Assembly (NCBI GenBank): GCA_002452335.1
Contig: DKFJ01000010.1
Coordinates: forward strand, 201,559-265,558
DNA: 64,000 nt
Reading direction: 5' to 3'
Source of the DNA: Deferribacteraceae bacterium UBA6799
GTDB lineage: Bacteria > Chrysiogenota > Deferribacteres > Deferribacterales > Geovibrionaceae
A program made the translations under genes and the position numbers. Every line of letters begins with the position of its first letter. Positions within the stretch are counted from its first letter, which is position 1. Shown here in pieces: positions 34,930 through 43,168 of this stretch. The notes beneath the pieces were generated by a model. That model was given only the letters and a program-made list of their open reading frames with translations. It made no database searches and was not told the DNA's origin.

Positions 34930-35825
34930 GAGTTTTTCAGCGCCTCTCTGATACCCAGACTGCCCAGGAATTCTTTCAGTATCTTCGTCTGATATTTTTC
35001 CCTGTGAACAGCTATATGGAATTTTCTGCGCAGATCGAGAAAAGGGGTTTTCAGGATCTTTATCTTTCCTGAGTTCTCCATATCCGTCAGAACATATCTG
35101 GAAAGACATCCCACAACGCCTCCCTTCGCAACGGCATTTTTCACCGCTTCGTTATGTTCCATCTCCAGCATGACATTGACCTTCATGGCGGATGATTTGA
35201 ACTGGGTTTCCAGAACACGTCTGGAACCTGCGCCATGTTCCCTCATGATCCAGTCGAAGCTCTGAAGGTCGTCTATGGACACGCTGTCTATTTCAGCCAG
35301 AGGGTGGGTCGGCGAAACGAATATCGCCAGCTCGTCATCCAGCCAGGGGATGAGGTCTATGACAGGCTGACAGCAGCATTTTTCTATGATGCCCATATCG
35401 ACTTCAAATTTAATAACTTTGTCTATGGTCTCTTCGCTGTTGCCAATATTCAGATAGATGTTGCTCATCCTGTTTATGTTGATGAAGTTTGTGATGTACT
35501 CCGGAAGAACGTAATTAGCGATGGAGGGGATGGTTCCTATGGACAGATTCCCGCACATGCACGGTTTGTCGGAGAAGAAGTTGACAAGCTCGCAGGCTTT
35601 CGAAAGCAGTTCGGCTGTGGTCTCCAGAATGGCGCTTCCACGCTCGTTCAGAACGAGTTTTTTCCCGTTGCGCTCAAAAAGCCTCTCGCCAAGCTGATCT
35701 TCGAATCCTTTCAGCGCCATGCTGGCGGCGGCCTGAGTTATACATAATTTTTCTGCGGCCTGGGACAGACTACCGAGTTTGGCCGTGTAATAAAAAGCCT
35801 CGATTTGTCTGATAGATATGTTCAT
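34926..35825 (-). CDS. LysR-family regulator divergent from the split-Soret cytochrome operon
   Basis: The protein is 299 aa: winged HTH (LSQAAEKLCITQAAASMALKGFEDQLG, about 19-45), then an effector domain (about 90-290). An odd CC pair (EKCCCQPV) lies near residue 145 in the effector domain and could make it redox- or metal-sensitive (speculative). It is divergent from the Tat-exported dihaem gene with 293 bp between the starts; two 12-bp direct repeats lie close to its own start. Control of that operon is the natural inference. Confidence 0.9.
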   Translation of the reverse strand: MNISIRQIEAFYYTAKLGSLSQAAEKLCITQAAASMALKGFEDQLGERLFERNGKKLVLNERGSAILETTAELLSKACELVNFFSDKPCMCGNLSIGTIPSIANYVLPEYITNFININRMSNIYLNIGNSEETIDKVIKFEVDMGIIEKCCCQPVIDLIPWLDDELAIFVSPTHPLAEIDSVSIDDLQSFDWIMREHGAGSRRVLETQFKSSAMKVNVMLEMEHNEAVKNAVAKGGVVGCLSRYVLTDMENSGKIKILKTPFLDLRRKFHIAVHREKYQTKILKEFLGSLGIREALKNS

Positions 35826-35864
35826 ATAAGAAACCCTTATATGGTACTAAAGTATTATTGAAAC

Positions 35865-35899
35865 TGTTTGATTATTTATAGTGGTATTGTTTGATTATT
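35865..35899. promoter_or_regulatory. Direct repeats TGTTTGATTATT, 23 bp apart
   Basis: Identical 12-mers at 35865-35876 and 35888-35899 lie 40-75 bp from the LysR start, about two helical turns apart. They are candidate LysR or other regulator sites in the divergent control region. Confidence 0.45.
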
Positions 35900-36045
35900 G
35901 CAAGTGCATTTTAACCATACCAGAACATAATTGTTCTGTTTATGAGGGAATATGAATATATAAGGCATTATAAATAATACTTTTTTTGTGTGTTAATGGC
36001 AAAAGGGTCTGTTTAACAATAATATTACTTTTAGTGAACAGAACC

Positions 36046-36067
36046 TATGCTGATAAAAGTCAGCATA
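36046..36067 (+). other. Leader hairpin before the split-Soret cytochrome gene
   Basis: TATGCTGA and TCAGCATA pair perfectly around TAAAAG, ending about 50 nt before the start codon. It could stabilise or regulate the mRNA leader. Confidence 0.4.
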
Positions 36068-36118
36068 AGCCGTTAATTGATATAAGCGATGGGTCAATTT
36101 ATTATTTGGAGGTTGCAG

Positions 36119-37156
36119 ATGAAAAAGTTGAACAGAAGAGATTTTATCAAGGGAGCGGCTGTTTTGTCGGGCGCGGCCGTGTGCGGCGCTGCGAACACAG
36201 CCATAGCGTCTGAGACAGAGCCGGAAGCCGGGCAGGCTAAGGGTGATATCCCTGCACTGCCATGGGGATATAAGGAGCTGGATCCTGAATATGTCAGGAA
36301 GCTGGGGCATCTTGGATATTATCTTGAGGAATGCGGGGGAGGATGTTTCTGGGCTATCATGACCGCTCTGAAAGAAAAGGTCGGATATCCCTACACTCAG
36401 ATACCTCTGCCTACCCCGGAACAGTTTATAGAATTTTTAAAGAACCCTGAGAGCAAAGAACACTATCAGGTTCCCATGCAGTACGGCGTGGGCGGTGTGG
36501 CTAACTTCGGTTCTCTCTGCGGAGCGCCCAACGGGGCGGCGTCCGCCATTACATACGCTATGCCTTTCGATCAGGCGAAAGAGATCATTCCCAGACTTCT
36601 CAGATATTATGAAGTAGAGACCTTTCCCACAGACGAATCTAACAAATATGCCGTGAACGGCGAGTTTCTCGTTCCCAAGATGAAGAGCAGCAAGGCTCTG
36701 CTCCAGTCTGCCAGCGACTCTGTTCTCTGTCACGTCAGTGTCGGCAAGTGGTGCGAAAAATCAGGCTATGCCAGCGGATCAAAAGAGAGATCAGAGAGAT
36801 GCGGGCGTATCACAGGCGACATAGCCGCCATGGCTGTGAAAATGATGAACGCGTCTATGAAAGGGGAGCTGGAATCAGTATTTCCTATGAAACTTTCCCA
36901 GGAGACAGCCGGATGCAGATCCTGCCACTCAAAAGGTGAAAAGTTCGAATCAGGACAGTTTACCAGAGGATTTATGGACTGCGGAAGCTGCCACGATGTT
37001 AAGATGGAGCCGCACAAAGGCACTAACAAGCTCCAGACAGCATACGGCGCGGACGTAGGCACATGGGCAGGAGCGGCTGTTGTCGGCACCATCGCCGGAA
37101 TAGGGGCGCACGCAGTGAACAAACGTATCACCAAGGGGAAAGATGATGAAGAATAA
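36119..37156 (+). CDS. Tat-exported split-Soret cytochrome c-like dihaem protein (C_GCAxxG_C_C family)
   Basis: The precursor is 345 aa from the ATG at 36119, preceded by GGAGG; upstream in-frame ATGs are not used. The Tat signal has NRRDFIKGAA at 5-14. The middle carries the C_GCxxG-type cysteine pattern (ECGGGCFWA, Cys72 and Cys76; later GSLCGAPNGA). Two haem c sites, CRSCH (266-270) and CGSCH (288-292), lie near the C-terminus. This combination is that of split-Soret cytochrome c of Desulfovibrio, whose exact role is unclear. Export by Tat suggests folding or cofactor loading before translocation, although haem c attachment is periplasmic. It is cotranscribed with a cytochrome b, so it probably accepts or gives electrons to the quinone pool. 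Confidence 0.83.
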   Translation: MKKLNRRDFIKGAAVLSGAAVCGAANTAIASETEPEAGQAKGDIPALPWGYKELDPEYVRKLGHLGYYLEECGGGCFWAIMTALKEKVGYPYTQIPLPTPEQFIEFLKNPESKEHYQVPMQYGVGGVANFGSLCGAPNGAASAITYAMPFDQAKEIIPRLLRYYEVETFPTDESNKYAVNGEFLVPKMKSSKALLQSASDSVLCHVSVGKWCEKSGYASGSKERSERCGRITGDIAAMAVKMMNASMKGELESVFPMKLSQETAGCRSCHSKGEKFESGQFTRGFMDCGSCHDVKMEPHKGTNKLQTAYGADVGTWAGAAVVGTIAGIGAHAVNKRITKGKDDEE

Positions 37157-37811
37157 TACAGTAACTGTAAAAAGGCACAGCCTGCTGTACAGGATCCTGC
37201 ACTGGGCTATTGTGGCGGAGGTTCTTCTGCTGCTTGTGTCCGGTTTCGGGGTCAGCGAGTATCTGAGCCTGTCTGTGATAGGCAGAGGGGCAGCGAGGAG
37301 CTTTCATATAGTCCTCGGGATGCTCTGGGTATCAACCATCAGCTTCTTTGTTTATTATTTTATCATAAGCGGTGAATATAAATGGTTCGGTCTGTCACGG
37401 GTTGGGATGGCGTTTGACTTCTTCATGCACGAGGTGAAGTGTTTTGTGGAAGGCAGACAGGTTCACAGCCCTGTTCAGTACAGCGCCGAAAAGAAGAAAT
37501 ATGTAGAGAAGATAGTTCCCACGGAAGTGATAGCGTGGTGGGGATGGTTTTTCCTGTGGACGCTGATGGTTCTGACCGGTCTTGCTCTTGTTTTTCCCGC
37601 AGGATTCGGTCTGGTTGTCAGATTCAGCGGAGCCCTTATGCCGGGATTTGAGAGCGGCGCGGCCGCTACCAGATTTCTGCACATCTCGCTGTCTCTGATA
37701 ATGGTTATATACGCTATCATCCATGCCTATGCTTCTTATATCTTCGGCATGGTCGGCTCAATGTTCACCGGAGTGAAACAGGAGCCGGTGGCAGAATCAA
37801 AAGACTCATAA
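37143..37811 (+). CDS. Cytochrome b561/FdnI-type membrane subunit
   Basis: The product is 222 aa with four helices (about 17-37, 52-75, 130-152, 172-198). Candidate haem b ligands are His in HSLLYRILHW, SFHIVLG, FLHISLSL and IIHAYASY, the formate-dehydrogenase gamma/Ni-Fe hydrogenase cytochrome b pattern. It overlaps the dihaem gene by 14 bp. It should exchange electrons between menaquinone and the periplasmic dihaem protein (inference). Confidence 0.85.
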   Translation: MMKNNTVTVKRHSLLYRILHWAIVAEVLLLLVSGFGVSEYLSLSVIGRGAARSFHIVLGMLWVSTISFFVYYFIISGEYKWFGLSRVGMAFDFFMHEVKCFVEGRQVHSPVQYSAEKKKYVEKIVPTEVIAWWGWFFLWTLMVLTGLALVFPAGFGLVVRFSGALMPGFESGAAATRFLHISLSLIMVIYAIIHAYASYIFGMVGSMFTGVKQEPVAESKDS

Positions 37812-37832
37812 CGACCCCCCGTACCATACATG

Positions 37833-37872
37833 AACCCGGTCTTTTCCGCTCTGCGGACTGACCGGGTTTTTT
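37833..37872 (+). terminator. Terminator shared by converging genes
   Basis: AACCCGGTC and GACCGGGTT form a 9-bp stem over an 18-nt loop, then T6 on the plus strand. It ends right at the stop codon of the minus-strand activator gene. Confidence 0.85.
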
Positions 37873-37873
37873 A

Positions 37874-39535
37874 TTATCTGGTGATATACTCGGAACATTC
37901 CCCACCGGGACGTATGTCTTCCATTCCATAGGTTTTCAGTTTCCGGTAGAGTGTGGCTATACCGATGCCCAGAATATCGGCCGCCTGTTTCTTGTCGCCT
38001 TTCGTTATTTTCAGGGTTCTTTCTATGTGCTCTTTTTCCAACTCTTCCAGTGTTCTTATCCTGTCATAGTCTTTTCTGGAACACATGAACTCCTGAATCT
38101 CCTGAGGCAGGTCTATGCACTCTATGGTGTCTCTGTCGCACAGGGCGCAGGCTCTCTGCACAACGTTTTTCAGCTCTCTTACATTGCCTGGCCAGTCATA
38201 TGAAAGCATGCACTGACAGGCGTCCGGCGACAGACCTGTAACCTTTGTCCCCATCTCCTGAGATGCCTGTTTCAAAAAGCTGTATGCCATGGGGAGTACA
38301 TCTTCCGATCTGGATTTCAGCGGAGGTATTTTCAGCTCTATGACACGCAGACGGTAAAAAAGATCCCGGCGGAAATTTCCTTTGGATATCTCATCCTCCA
38401 GACATTTGTTGGTGGCTGAAATGATCCTGACGTTGACCTTTCTGGGGGTGTTCTCACCTATGCGTCTTATCTCTTTCTCCTGAATGAACCGGAGCAGTTT
38501 CACCTGCATGCTGGGGGTGGTTTCGCCTATCTCGTCCAGAAAGAGGGTGCCGCCGTTGGCTTCCTCTATCAGTCCTTTGTGTTCTCTGTCCGCCCCTGTG
38601 AAGGCTCCTTTGACATGTCCGAACAGCTCTGATTCCAGCAGAGTGTCGGAGAAAGCGCCGCAGTTCACCGCTATGAAAGGTTTAGTGTTCTGTTTGGAAC
38701 AGGTGTGTATGTAGCGTGCCAGAAGCTCTTTGCCCACACCGCTTTCGCCTGTTATCAGAACGGTGGTGTCCACTTTTCCGGTTCGTTCCGCCAGATTGAT
38801 CAGATCGGTCATGGGTTTGCTGCGTACCACCATGCCGTCCAGAGCTTTTTTCTTCAGTTCCACGTTCTTCAGGCTGAAAAGGCTCTTTTTCAGCTTTTTT
38901 TCTGTGTGTTTTATCTGTTCCGATAGTTCCTTGAGTATGTCGTTGGTGGATTCCATGCCGTAGAACGGCAGCTCGCTTTTGATCCTGTCCCCCCATTTAT
39001 CGGCGAACCGTCCCTCTATCTCGCAGTGGTCGTCGCCTTTGGCGATGCATTTGGTCTCTATGAAATACACGTCTTTGTTGTGTTTGTAGGATTCGTATCC
39101 GCTGGCAAACCCTGTAAGCGTCCAGCAGATGCACTCCTCGGACAGTCCGAAGTGCAGAAGATGCTGTTCCGCCTCGTATGAATGATTGATTATTGATTTG
39201 ATAAGCGGCTCGTCGCCGGATCCATCAGATTCTGACAGCTTGGTGGTGATGAAAAGCCCATACAGCTTATGCAGTGACGCTCCGCCGACGGGACTGTTCA
39301 GGAGTGACGGCATCCTCTTGCTCAGCATCTCCGCTGTTCTCCATCCGTGGGCGTATCCGTATCTTGTCAGGACGTTCTTCGCCCCGTATTTTCCGAATAT
39401 CTGTATCAGTTCCCGCCTCAGCAGACCTTCGGATACGCTGTCGTTTATCAGTACCCGCTGATCCAGTAAAAATAATGTCTCAGACTGAGGATCCACCTGA
39501 AGCATTTCGCTGATGTTCATCTTGGCTATGTCCAT
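37874..39535 (-). CDS. Sigma-54-dependent activator with N-terminal XylR_N/V4R ligand domain
   Basis: The protein is 553 aa from the ATG at 39535, which has GGAG 6 nt upstream; an in-frame ATG at 39556 lacks one. The N-terminus (about 20-200) resembles XylR/DmpR-type activators: an XylR_N part, then a V4R domain with GFASGYESY and CIAKGDDHCEIEG, where small aromatic or hydrocarbon ligands bind in the family. The AAA+ domain has GESGVGKE, GAFTGAD (sigma-54 contact loop, intact) and GGTLFLDEIGE. A Fis-type HTH ends the protein (KKQAADILGIGIATLYRKL). It is divergent from the flavoprotein operon, which has a sigma-54 promoter, so that operon is its likely target. Confidence 0.92.
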   Translation of the reverse strand: MDIAKMNISEMLQVDPQSETLFLLDQRVLINDSVSEGLLRRELIQIFGKYGAKNVLTRYGYAHGWRTAEMLSKRMPSLLNSPVGGASLHKLYGLFITTKLSESDGSGDEPLIKSIINHSYEAEQHLLHFGLSEECICWTLTGFASGYESYKHNKDVYFIETKCIAKGDDHCEIEGRFADKWGDRIKSELPFYGMESTNDILKELSEQIKHTEKKLKKSLFSLKNVELKKKALDGMVVRSKPMTDLINLAERTGKVDTTVLITGESGVGKELLARYIHTCSKQNTKPFIAVNCGAFSDTLLESELFGHVKGAFTGADREHKGLIEEANGGTLFLDEIGETTPSMQVKLLRFIQEKEIRRIGENTPRKVNVRIISATNKCLEDEISKGNFRRDLFYRLRVIELKIPPLKSRSEDVLPMAYSFLKQASQEMGTKVTGLSPDACQCMLSYDWPGNVRELKNVVQRACALCDRDTIECIDLPQEIQEFMCSRKDYDRIRTLEELEKEHIERTLKITKGDKKQAADILGIGIATLYRKLKTYGMEDIRPGGECSEYITR

Positions 39536-39599
39536 GATTTTCTCCTGTGTATCCATTAATTATTATGTGCTCCGGCGGAGAGAAATAGCAAGTCGGATT

Positions 39600-39631
39600 A
39601 TCATTTTGATAGACATTAATATCATTATGAT
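39600..39631. promoter_or_regulatory. Paired palindromes ATCATTTTGAT / ATCATTATGAT, candidate activator sites
   Basis: The 11-bp site at 39621-39631 is a perfect palindrome around a central T; that at 39600-39610 differs at one base. They start 21 bp apart, two helical turns, and lie 65-98 bp upstream of the -24 GG. That is standard placement for a sigma-54 activator. Confidence 0.65.
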
Positions 39632-39695
39632 ACTTTGTTAATAAAAGTTATTCTGTCGAGTTATTATATATCAATAGTTTATGGATTAGAGATAA

Positions 39696-39712
39696 TTGGC
39701 ACGATAGTTGCA
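39696..39712 (+). promoter_or_regulatory. Sigma-54 (-24/-12) promoter of the flavoprotein operon
   Basis: TTGGCACG-ATAG-TTGCA matches the sigma-54 consensus at every conserved position, with the GG and GC elements 12 bp apart. It lies 59 bp upstream of the start codon at 39771. Confidence 0.92.
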
Positions 39713-39770
39713 AATATGGAGATAGTGAGAATCCGGGGTACATCCCCTAATATGCTATAAGGAGAGAAAG

Positions 39771-41474
39771 ATGGACAAAGACGGTAAAAACAGAGTTTCC
39801 AGACGGGATTTCCTGAAAGGCAGCGTCGCAGGTATGGCGACAGCGGCGATCGCCGCAACGGCAGTAGCGGTTCCCGGCGTATCCGAAGCCGGCGAGAAAC
39901 TTCCGCACGATTGCCGTAAATGGAGCTGGGAAGCCCCTATGAAGGCTATTCCTGAAAATCAGATCAAAAAAACTGTTAAAACTGACGTGGTGATAATCGG
40001 CGCAGGTCTTGCGGGACTCTCTGCCGCTGTTTCCGCCGCAGAGAACGGCGCTGATGTGCAGATAGTGGAAAAGAACGCCACATGGGCAGCCAGAGGCGGT
40101 CACATCACCGCTTTCAACAGCAAGGTTCAGAAAAGTCTGGGTATACAGAATGACTACAGGCAGATAATCCGTGACTGGATAGCATGGGCTCAGGGCAGGG
40201 TGGATGAAAAACTGCTGTGGACTTTCGCCCACAAAAGCGGAGCCTGTATGGACTGGGCAGTGGATATCTCCAAGAAATACGGTCTGGAGGTCACTATGTG
40301 GGAGGGTTACTACAAAGGACCCGACTACACAGAATATCCCGTGACCCACATCTTCTATGAAGAGGGCGCAGACCTGTCATATGTATACGGCAACTCAAAG
40401 GGCATAGGCAACGTAACGCTTGTTCCCGCTATGGAAAAAGAAGCTAAATCAAAAGGCGTGGCAATCAATTATAACACTCCCGCTGTTCAGCTTATCAAAG
40501 GCTCAGACGGCAAGATAAAAGGACTCATCGCCGGCAAGAAAGGCAAATATACAAAATTTCTGGCAAAAAGCGTCATCATCGCCACAGGGGACTATGCCTC
40601 TAACGATGAGATGAAGGAATGTTACTCGCCTTTCAGCCTCAAGGCGGACGCGCAGATCTATTTTCCTAATAAGTGCAACACAGGTGACGGACACATAATG
40701 GCTATGCAGATAGGCGGCGACATGCAGAGACAGGGACCCCACGCCGCTGTTATCCACCTGGAGGCGGGAGCAGCCAGCTACGGCTTTCTGCACGTCAACG
40801 CTCTGGGTAAACGATTCAAAAACGAGGACGTCAACACCCAGTCAAAAAGCTGTACGAAGGAGCTGGAGCCCGGAGGCATAGCATATACTATCTATGACAA
40901 ACACTGGGCGGATCAGGTGAAATATCAGGTGGACAACAACCTCGGAGGCGGTCTGTTCTATGGACAGATGTGGCAGCCCTGGGGCAAGGGATGGAACAAA
41001 GAAGTGGAGATCATGACACAGGAAGCTCACATAAAAGACGGTAAAGTGCTCGTGGCTAATTCCGTGGAAGAGCTGGCGCAGAAGATAAATGTGCCTGTGC
41101 AGAATCTGAAAGCCACCATCAGCAGATACAACGAGCTGTGCAGAATGCAGAATGACCTGGACTATGGAAAGAGGAAACAGCTCCTGACACCTGTCATCGA
41201 TCCTCCTTTCTACGCAGGAAAACTCTACAGCACTCTGCTGACAATGTGCGGCGGTCTGAGAACAGACAGCAGTCTGCTGGTTCTGGATGAAAAAGGTCAG
41301 CCCATAGACGGGCTTTATGTTGTCGGTTCAGCACAGGGCGAGTTCTTTGCCAACGACTATCCGACAATATGTCCCGGAATCGGACACGGACGCTGTCTGA
41401 CATTCGGCAGGATGGCAGGAATTCTTGCCGCCGGAAAAGATCCCGACAGGATAATTCCTTCTCTGGATGTATAA
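39771..41474 (+). CDS. Tat-exported FAD-dependent reductase of the flavocytochrome c family
   Basis: The precursor is 567 aa. The Tat signal SRRDFLKGSVAG is at about 8-19. The FAD-binding fold starts with VVIIGAGLAGLSAA near 75 and VEKN follows. The family covers periplasmic fumarate, urocanate, methacrylate and related C=C reductases. The C-terminal region has TMCGGLRTDSS and FFANDYPTICPGIGHGRCLTFGR. The fumarate-type HGxNRLGG motif is absent, so the substrate is probably not fumarate. Start: AAGGAG lies 9 nt upstream. It is transcribed from a sigma-54 promoter with a multihaem cytochrome gene. An unsaturated acid, possibly aromatic, is my inferred electron acceptor. Confidence 0.87.
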   Translation: MDKDGKNRVSRRDFLKGSVAGMATAAIAATAVAVPGVSEAGEKLPHDCRKWSWEAPMKAIPENQIKKTVKTDVVIIGAGLAGLSAAVSAAENGADVQIVEKNATWAARGGHITAFNSKVQKSLGIQNDYRQIIRDWIAWAQGRVDEKLLWTFAHKSGACMDWAVDISKKYGLEVTMWEGYYKGPDYTEYPVTHIFYEEGADLSYVYGNSKGIGNVTLVPAMEKEAKSKGVAINYNTPAVQLIKGSDGKIKGLIAGKKGKYTKFLAKSVIIATGDYASNDEMKECYSPFSLKADAQIYFPNKCNTGDGHIMAMQIGGDMQRQGPHAAVIHLEAGAASYGFLHVNALGKRFKNEDVNTQSKSCTKELEPGGIAYTIYDKHWADQVKYQVDNNLGGGLFYGQMWQPWGKGWNKEVEIMTQEAHIKDGKVLVANSVEELAQKINVPVQNLKATISRYNELCRMQNDLDYGKRKQLLTPVIDPPFYAGKLYSTLLTMCGGLRTDSSLLVLDEKGQPIDGLYVVGSAQGEFFANDYPTICPGIGHGRCLTFGRMAGILAAGKDPDRIIPSLDV

Positions 41475-41486
41475 ACAGGGGTTTTT

Positions 41487-41990
41487 ATGACAAAAACCAT
41501 AAAAGGGTTAATTTTTCTGACGGCGGCCCTCTTTCTGACGGCGATGGCATATGGGGGAGGAGCGGGGGCATCATGTTCCGGCGATTGCCATGTCATTAAG
41601 CCTTATGAGGAGGGCGCCGCAAATAAAGAGCTGCTCGTTTACAGCCACTTCCAGGCCGGGGTTGGCTGCACGGAGTGCCATGAGAGAACGGAAGAGGAGA
41701 TAGCGCACGAAAAAGAGGTGTATAAAAGCGGAGACTATGAAAAAACGCTCTATACCAGAGAATATGATGCTGATTTCTGCTTCCGCTGTCATGAAAGCTA
41801 TAAGGCTCTGGCGGAAAGGTCTGAGCATCTGAAACAGGCGCTGGGGCGTAACCCGCACGAATCACACATGGGCGAAGTGCCATGTTATGAATGTCACAAG
41901 GCGCATCAGCCGTCACGGCTGGTCTGCTCTGAGTGCCATAAATCGAATTGGGGAGAAAAACTGCCGAAAGGCTGGCAGTTTGACAACTAG
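41487..41990 (+). CDS. Periplasmic multihaem c-type cytochrome (electron donor to the flavoprotein)
   Basis: The product is 167 aa with a signal peptide (residues 1-28). Four standard haem sites occur: CTECH (61-65), CFRCH (98-102), CYECH (133-137), CSECH (147-151). An extra CSGDCH at 30-35 has three residues between the cysteines. The tetrahaem part corresponds to the N-terminal domain of fused flavocytochromes c; here it is a separate subunit encoded 12 bp after the flavoprotein. It should pass electrons from a membrane quinol dehydrogenase to the FAD subunit. Confidence 0.87.
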   Translation: MTKTIKGLIFLTAALFLTAMAYGGGAGASCSGDCHVIKPYEEGAANKELLVYSHFQAGVGCTECHERTEEEIAHEKEVYKSGDYEKTLYTREYDADFCFRCHESYKALAERSEHLKQALGRNPHESHMGEVPCYECHKAHQPSRLVCSECHKSNWGEKLPKGWQFDN

Positions 41991-41999
41991 CTTTTCGGT

Positions 42000-42029
42000 G
42001 GGGGTGCATGAAGGAGGGACAGCGCCCCC
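42000..42029 (+). other. GC-rich leader hairpin in the gap before the outer-membrane protein gene
   Basis: GGGGGTGC (42000-42007) pairs with GCGCCCCC (42022-42029), eight pairs with one G-U wobble. A GCATG/CATGC long-range pair (42005-42009 with 42046-42050) could extend it. It begins 10 bp after the cytochrome stop. No T tract follows, so a terminator is unlikely; a structured regulatory leader or mRNA-processing site is possible. Confidence 0.4.
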
Positions 42030-42120
42030 GACTGTTTTACTGAATCCATGCCGGAGTGATGAAGGGGTTATTTAGCTCCGCTCTCTCCTTATGTCTCAAA
42101 AACACCAGACGGCAGTGGAA

Positions 42121-42149
42121 ATGGAACTCCCCTTATGCGGGAGTTCCAT
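42121..42149 (+). other. Hairpin ATGGAACTCCC-N7-GGGAGTTCCAT
   Basis: A perfect 11-bp stem lies 31 bp upstream of the next start codon, without a T tract. It may act as an mRNA stability element or attenuator between the cytochrome and outer-membrane protein genes. Confidence 0.5.
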
Positions 42150-42179
42150 TAAATATCCATATATCAAAAGGAGGTTCTG

Positions 42180-43100
42180 ATGAGGTTGTGTTCAGTTTTT
42201 TCAAAAGTGAAGGCGCACACGGCAAAGGCGCTTATGGCGCTGGCGGCGGCAGTTTTTTTTCTGTCTGCCACGGCATCTTTCGCTCAGGATTACGCCATCG
42301 GCTCCGAGGGTATCAAGGCGGGCACCGTTCCCGGTCCCGGCTTCTATTATCTTATGTATAACCAGATATATTCGTCCGACACCCTGAAGGACGAAAACGG
42401 CGACGAGATAGACAACGGATTTGATGTTCACTCTATAGCGAACGTCCACAGGTTTGTCTGGATGACTGACAAAAAGTTTCTTGGGGCTGATTACGGTATG
42501 AATATCATAATTCCGCTGGTTAATGTGGATATAGATATCGACGCGGCGGATATCAGCGAGACCAGCTTTAATGTGGGCGACATAATACTGGAGCCTGTGA
42601 CACTGGCATGGCACGGCAACAGATATGATCTGGCTCTTGGTCTCGCTCTTTTTGTTCCCACAGGTTACTATGATGAGGACGACGCATCGTCCACAGGCAA
42701 GGATCACTACACGTTTATGCTCACCACCGGAGGCACATATTATCCGGACGCAGCAAAGAAATGGAGTCTCTCCATTCTCACCAGATATGAAAAACACTTC
42801 GAAAACCGTGACAAAGACATCACATACGGCGATGATTTCAGCTTTGACTGGGGTATAGCCAGAAAGATGGGGCTGTTCGATGTCGGTGTGTCCGGTTATG
42901 CTCACTGGCAGATTTCAGACGATGACGGCGACGACGCCCTTTCAGATGTTAAGGATCATATCATGGGTATAGGACCGGAGGTGGATATAGACATTCCCGC
43001 TATCAAGGGACAGGTAAGGTTTAAATATTATAAAGAGTTTGATGCCGAAGAAACCAACGAAGGCGACGCCTTCTGGATAACACTGGTGAAGGCATTCTAA
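42180..43100 (+). CDS. Outer-membrane protein, SphA/Phenol_MetA_deg family
   Basis: The precursor is 306 aa with a signal peptide of about 37 residues ending near ATASFA. A mature GSEGIKAGTVPGPGFYYLMYN start and a barrel-like strand pattern follow, ending KAF. Proteins of the MetA-pathway/SphA family occur with aromatic degradation genes and probably form channels for aromatic compounds. AGGAGG lies 5 nt before the ATG. It follows the flavoprotein and cytochrome genes after 189 bp and may be read from the same promoter. Confidence 0.8.
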   Translation: MRLCSVFSKVKAHTAKALMALAAAVFFLSATASFAQDYAIGSEGIKAGTVPGPGFYYLMYNQIYSSDTLKDENGDEIDNGFDVHSIANVHRFVWMTDKKFLGADYGMNIIIPLVNVDIDIDAADISETSFNVGDIILEPVTLAWHGNRYDLALGLALFVPTGYYDEDDASSTGKDHYTFMLTTGGTYYPDAAKKWSLSILTRYEKHFENRDKDITYGDDFSFDWGIARKMGLFDVGVSGYAHWQISDDDGDDALSDVKDHIMGIGPEVDIDIPAIKGQVRFKYYKEFDAEETNEGDAFWITLVKAF

Positions 43101-43145
43101 CATTGCTTCCTCCTTGTATTGACCCGCACGCATGACAACCTGCAT

Positions 43146-43168
43146 AAGACCGCCCTCCGGGCGGTCTT
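43146..43168 (+). terminator. Terminator after the outer-membrane protein gene
   Basis: AAGACCGCCC and GGGCGGTCTT form a perfect 10-bp stem over a 3-nt loop, followed by TCTCTATTTCT. It closes the flavoprotein transcript. Confidence 0.85.

Noticed and set aside
41991..42060. Cobalamin, TPP or FMN riboswitch before the outer-membrane protein gene
   Set aside because: Some G/C-rich blocks look similar, but the GGGAA and GCCACTG boxes (B12), CTGAGA/CCTGAT boxes (TPP) and the RFN core are missing.
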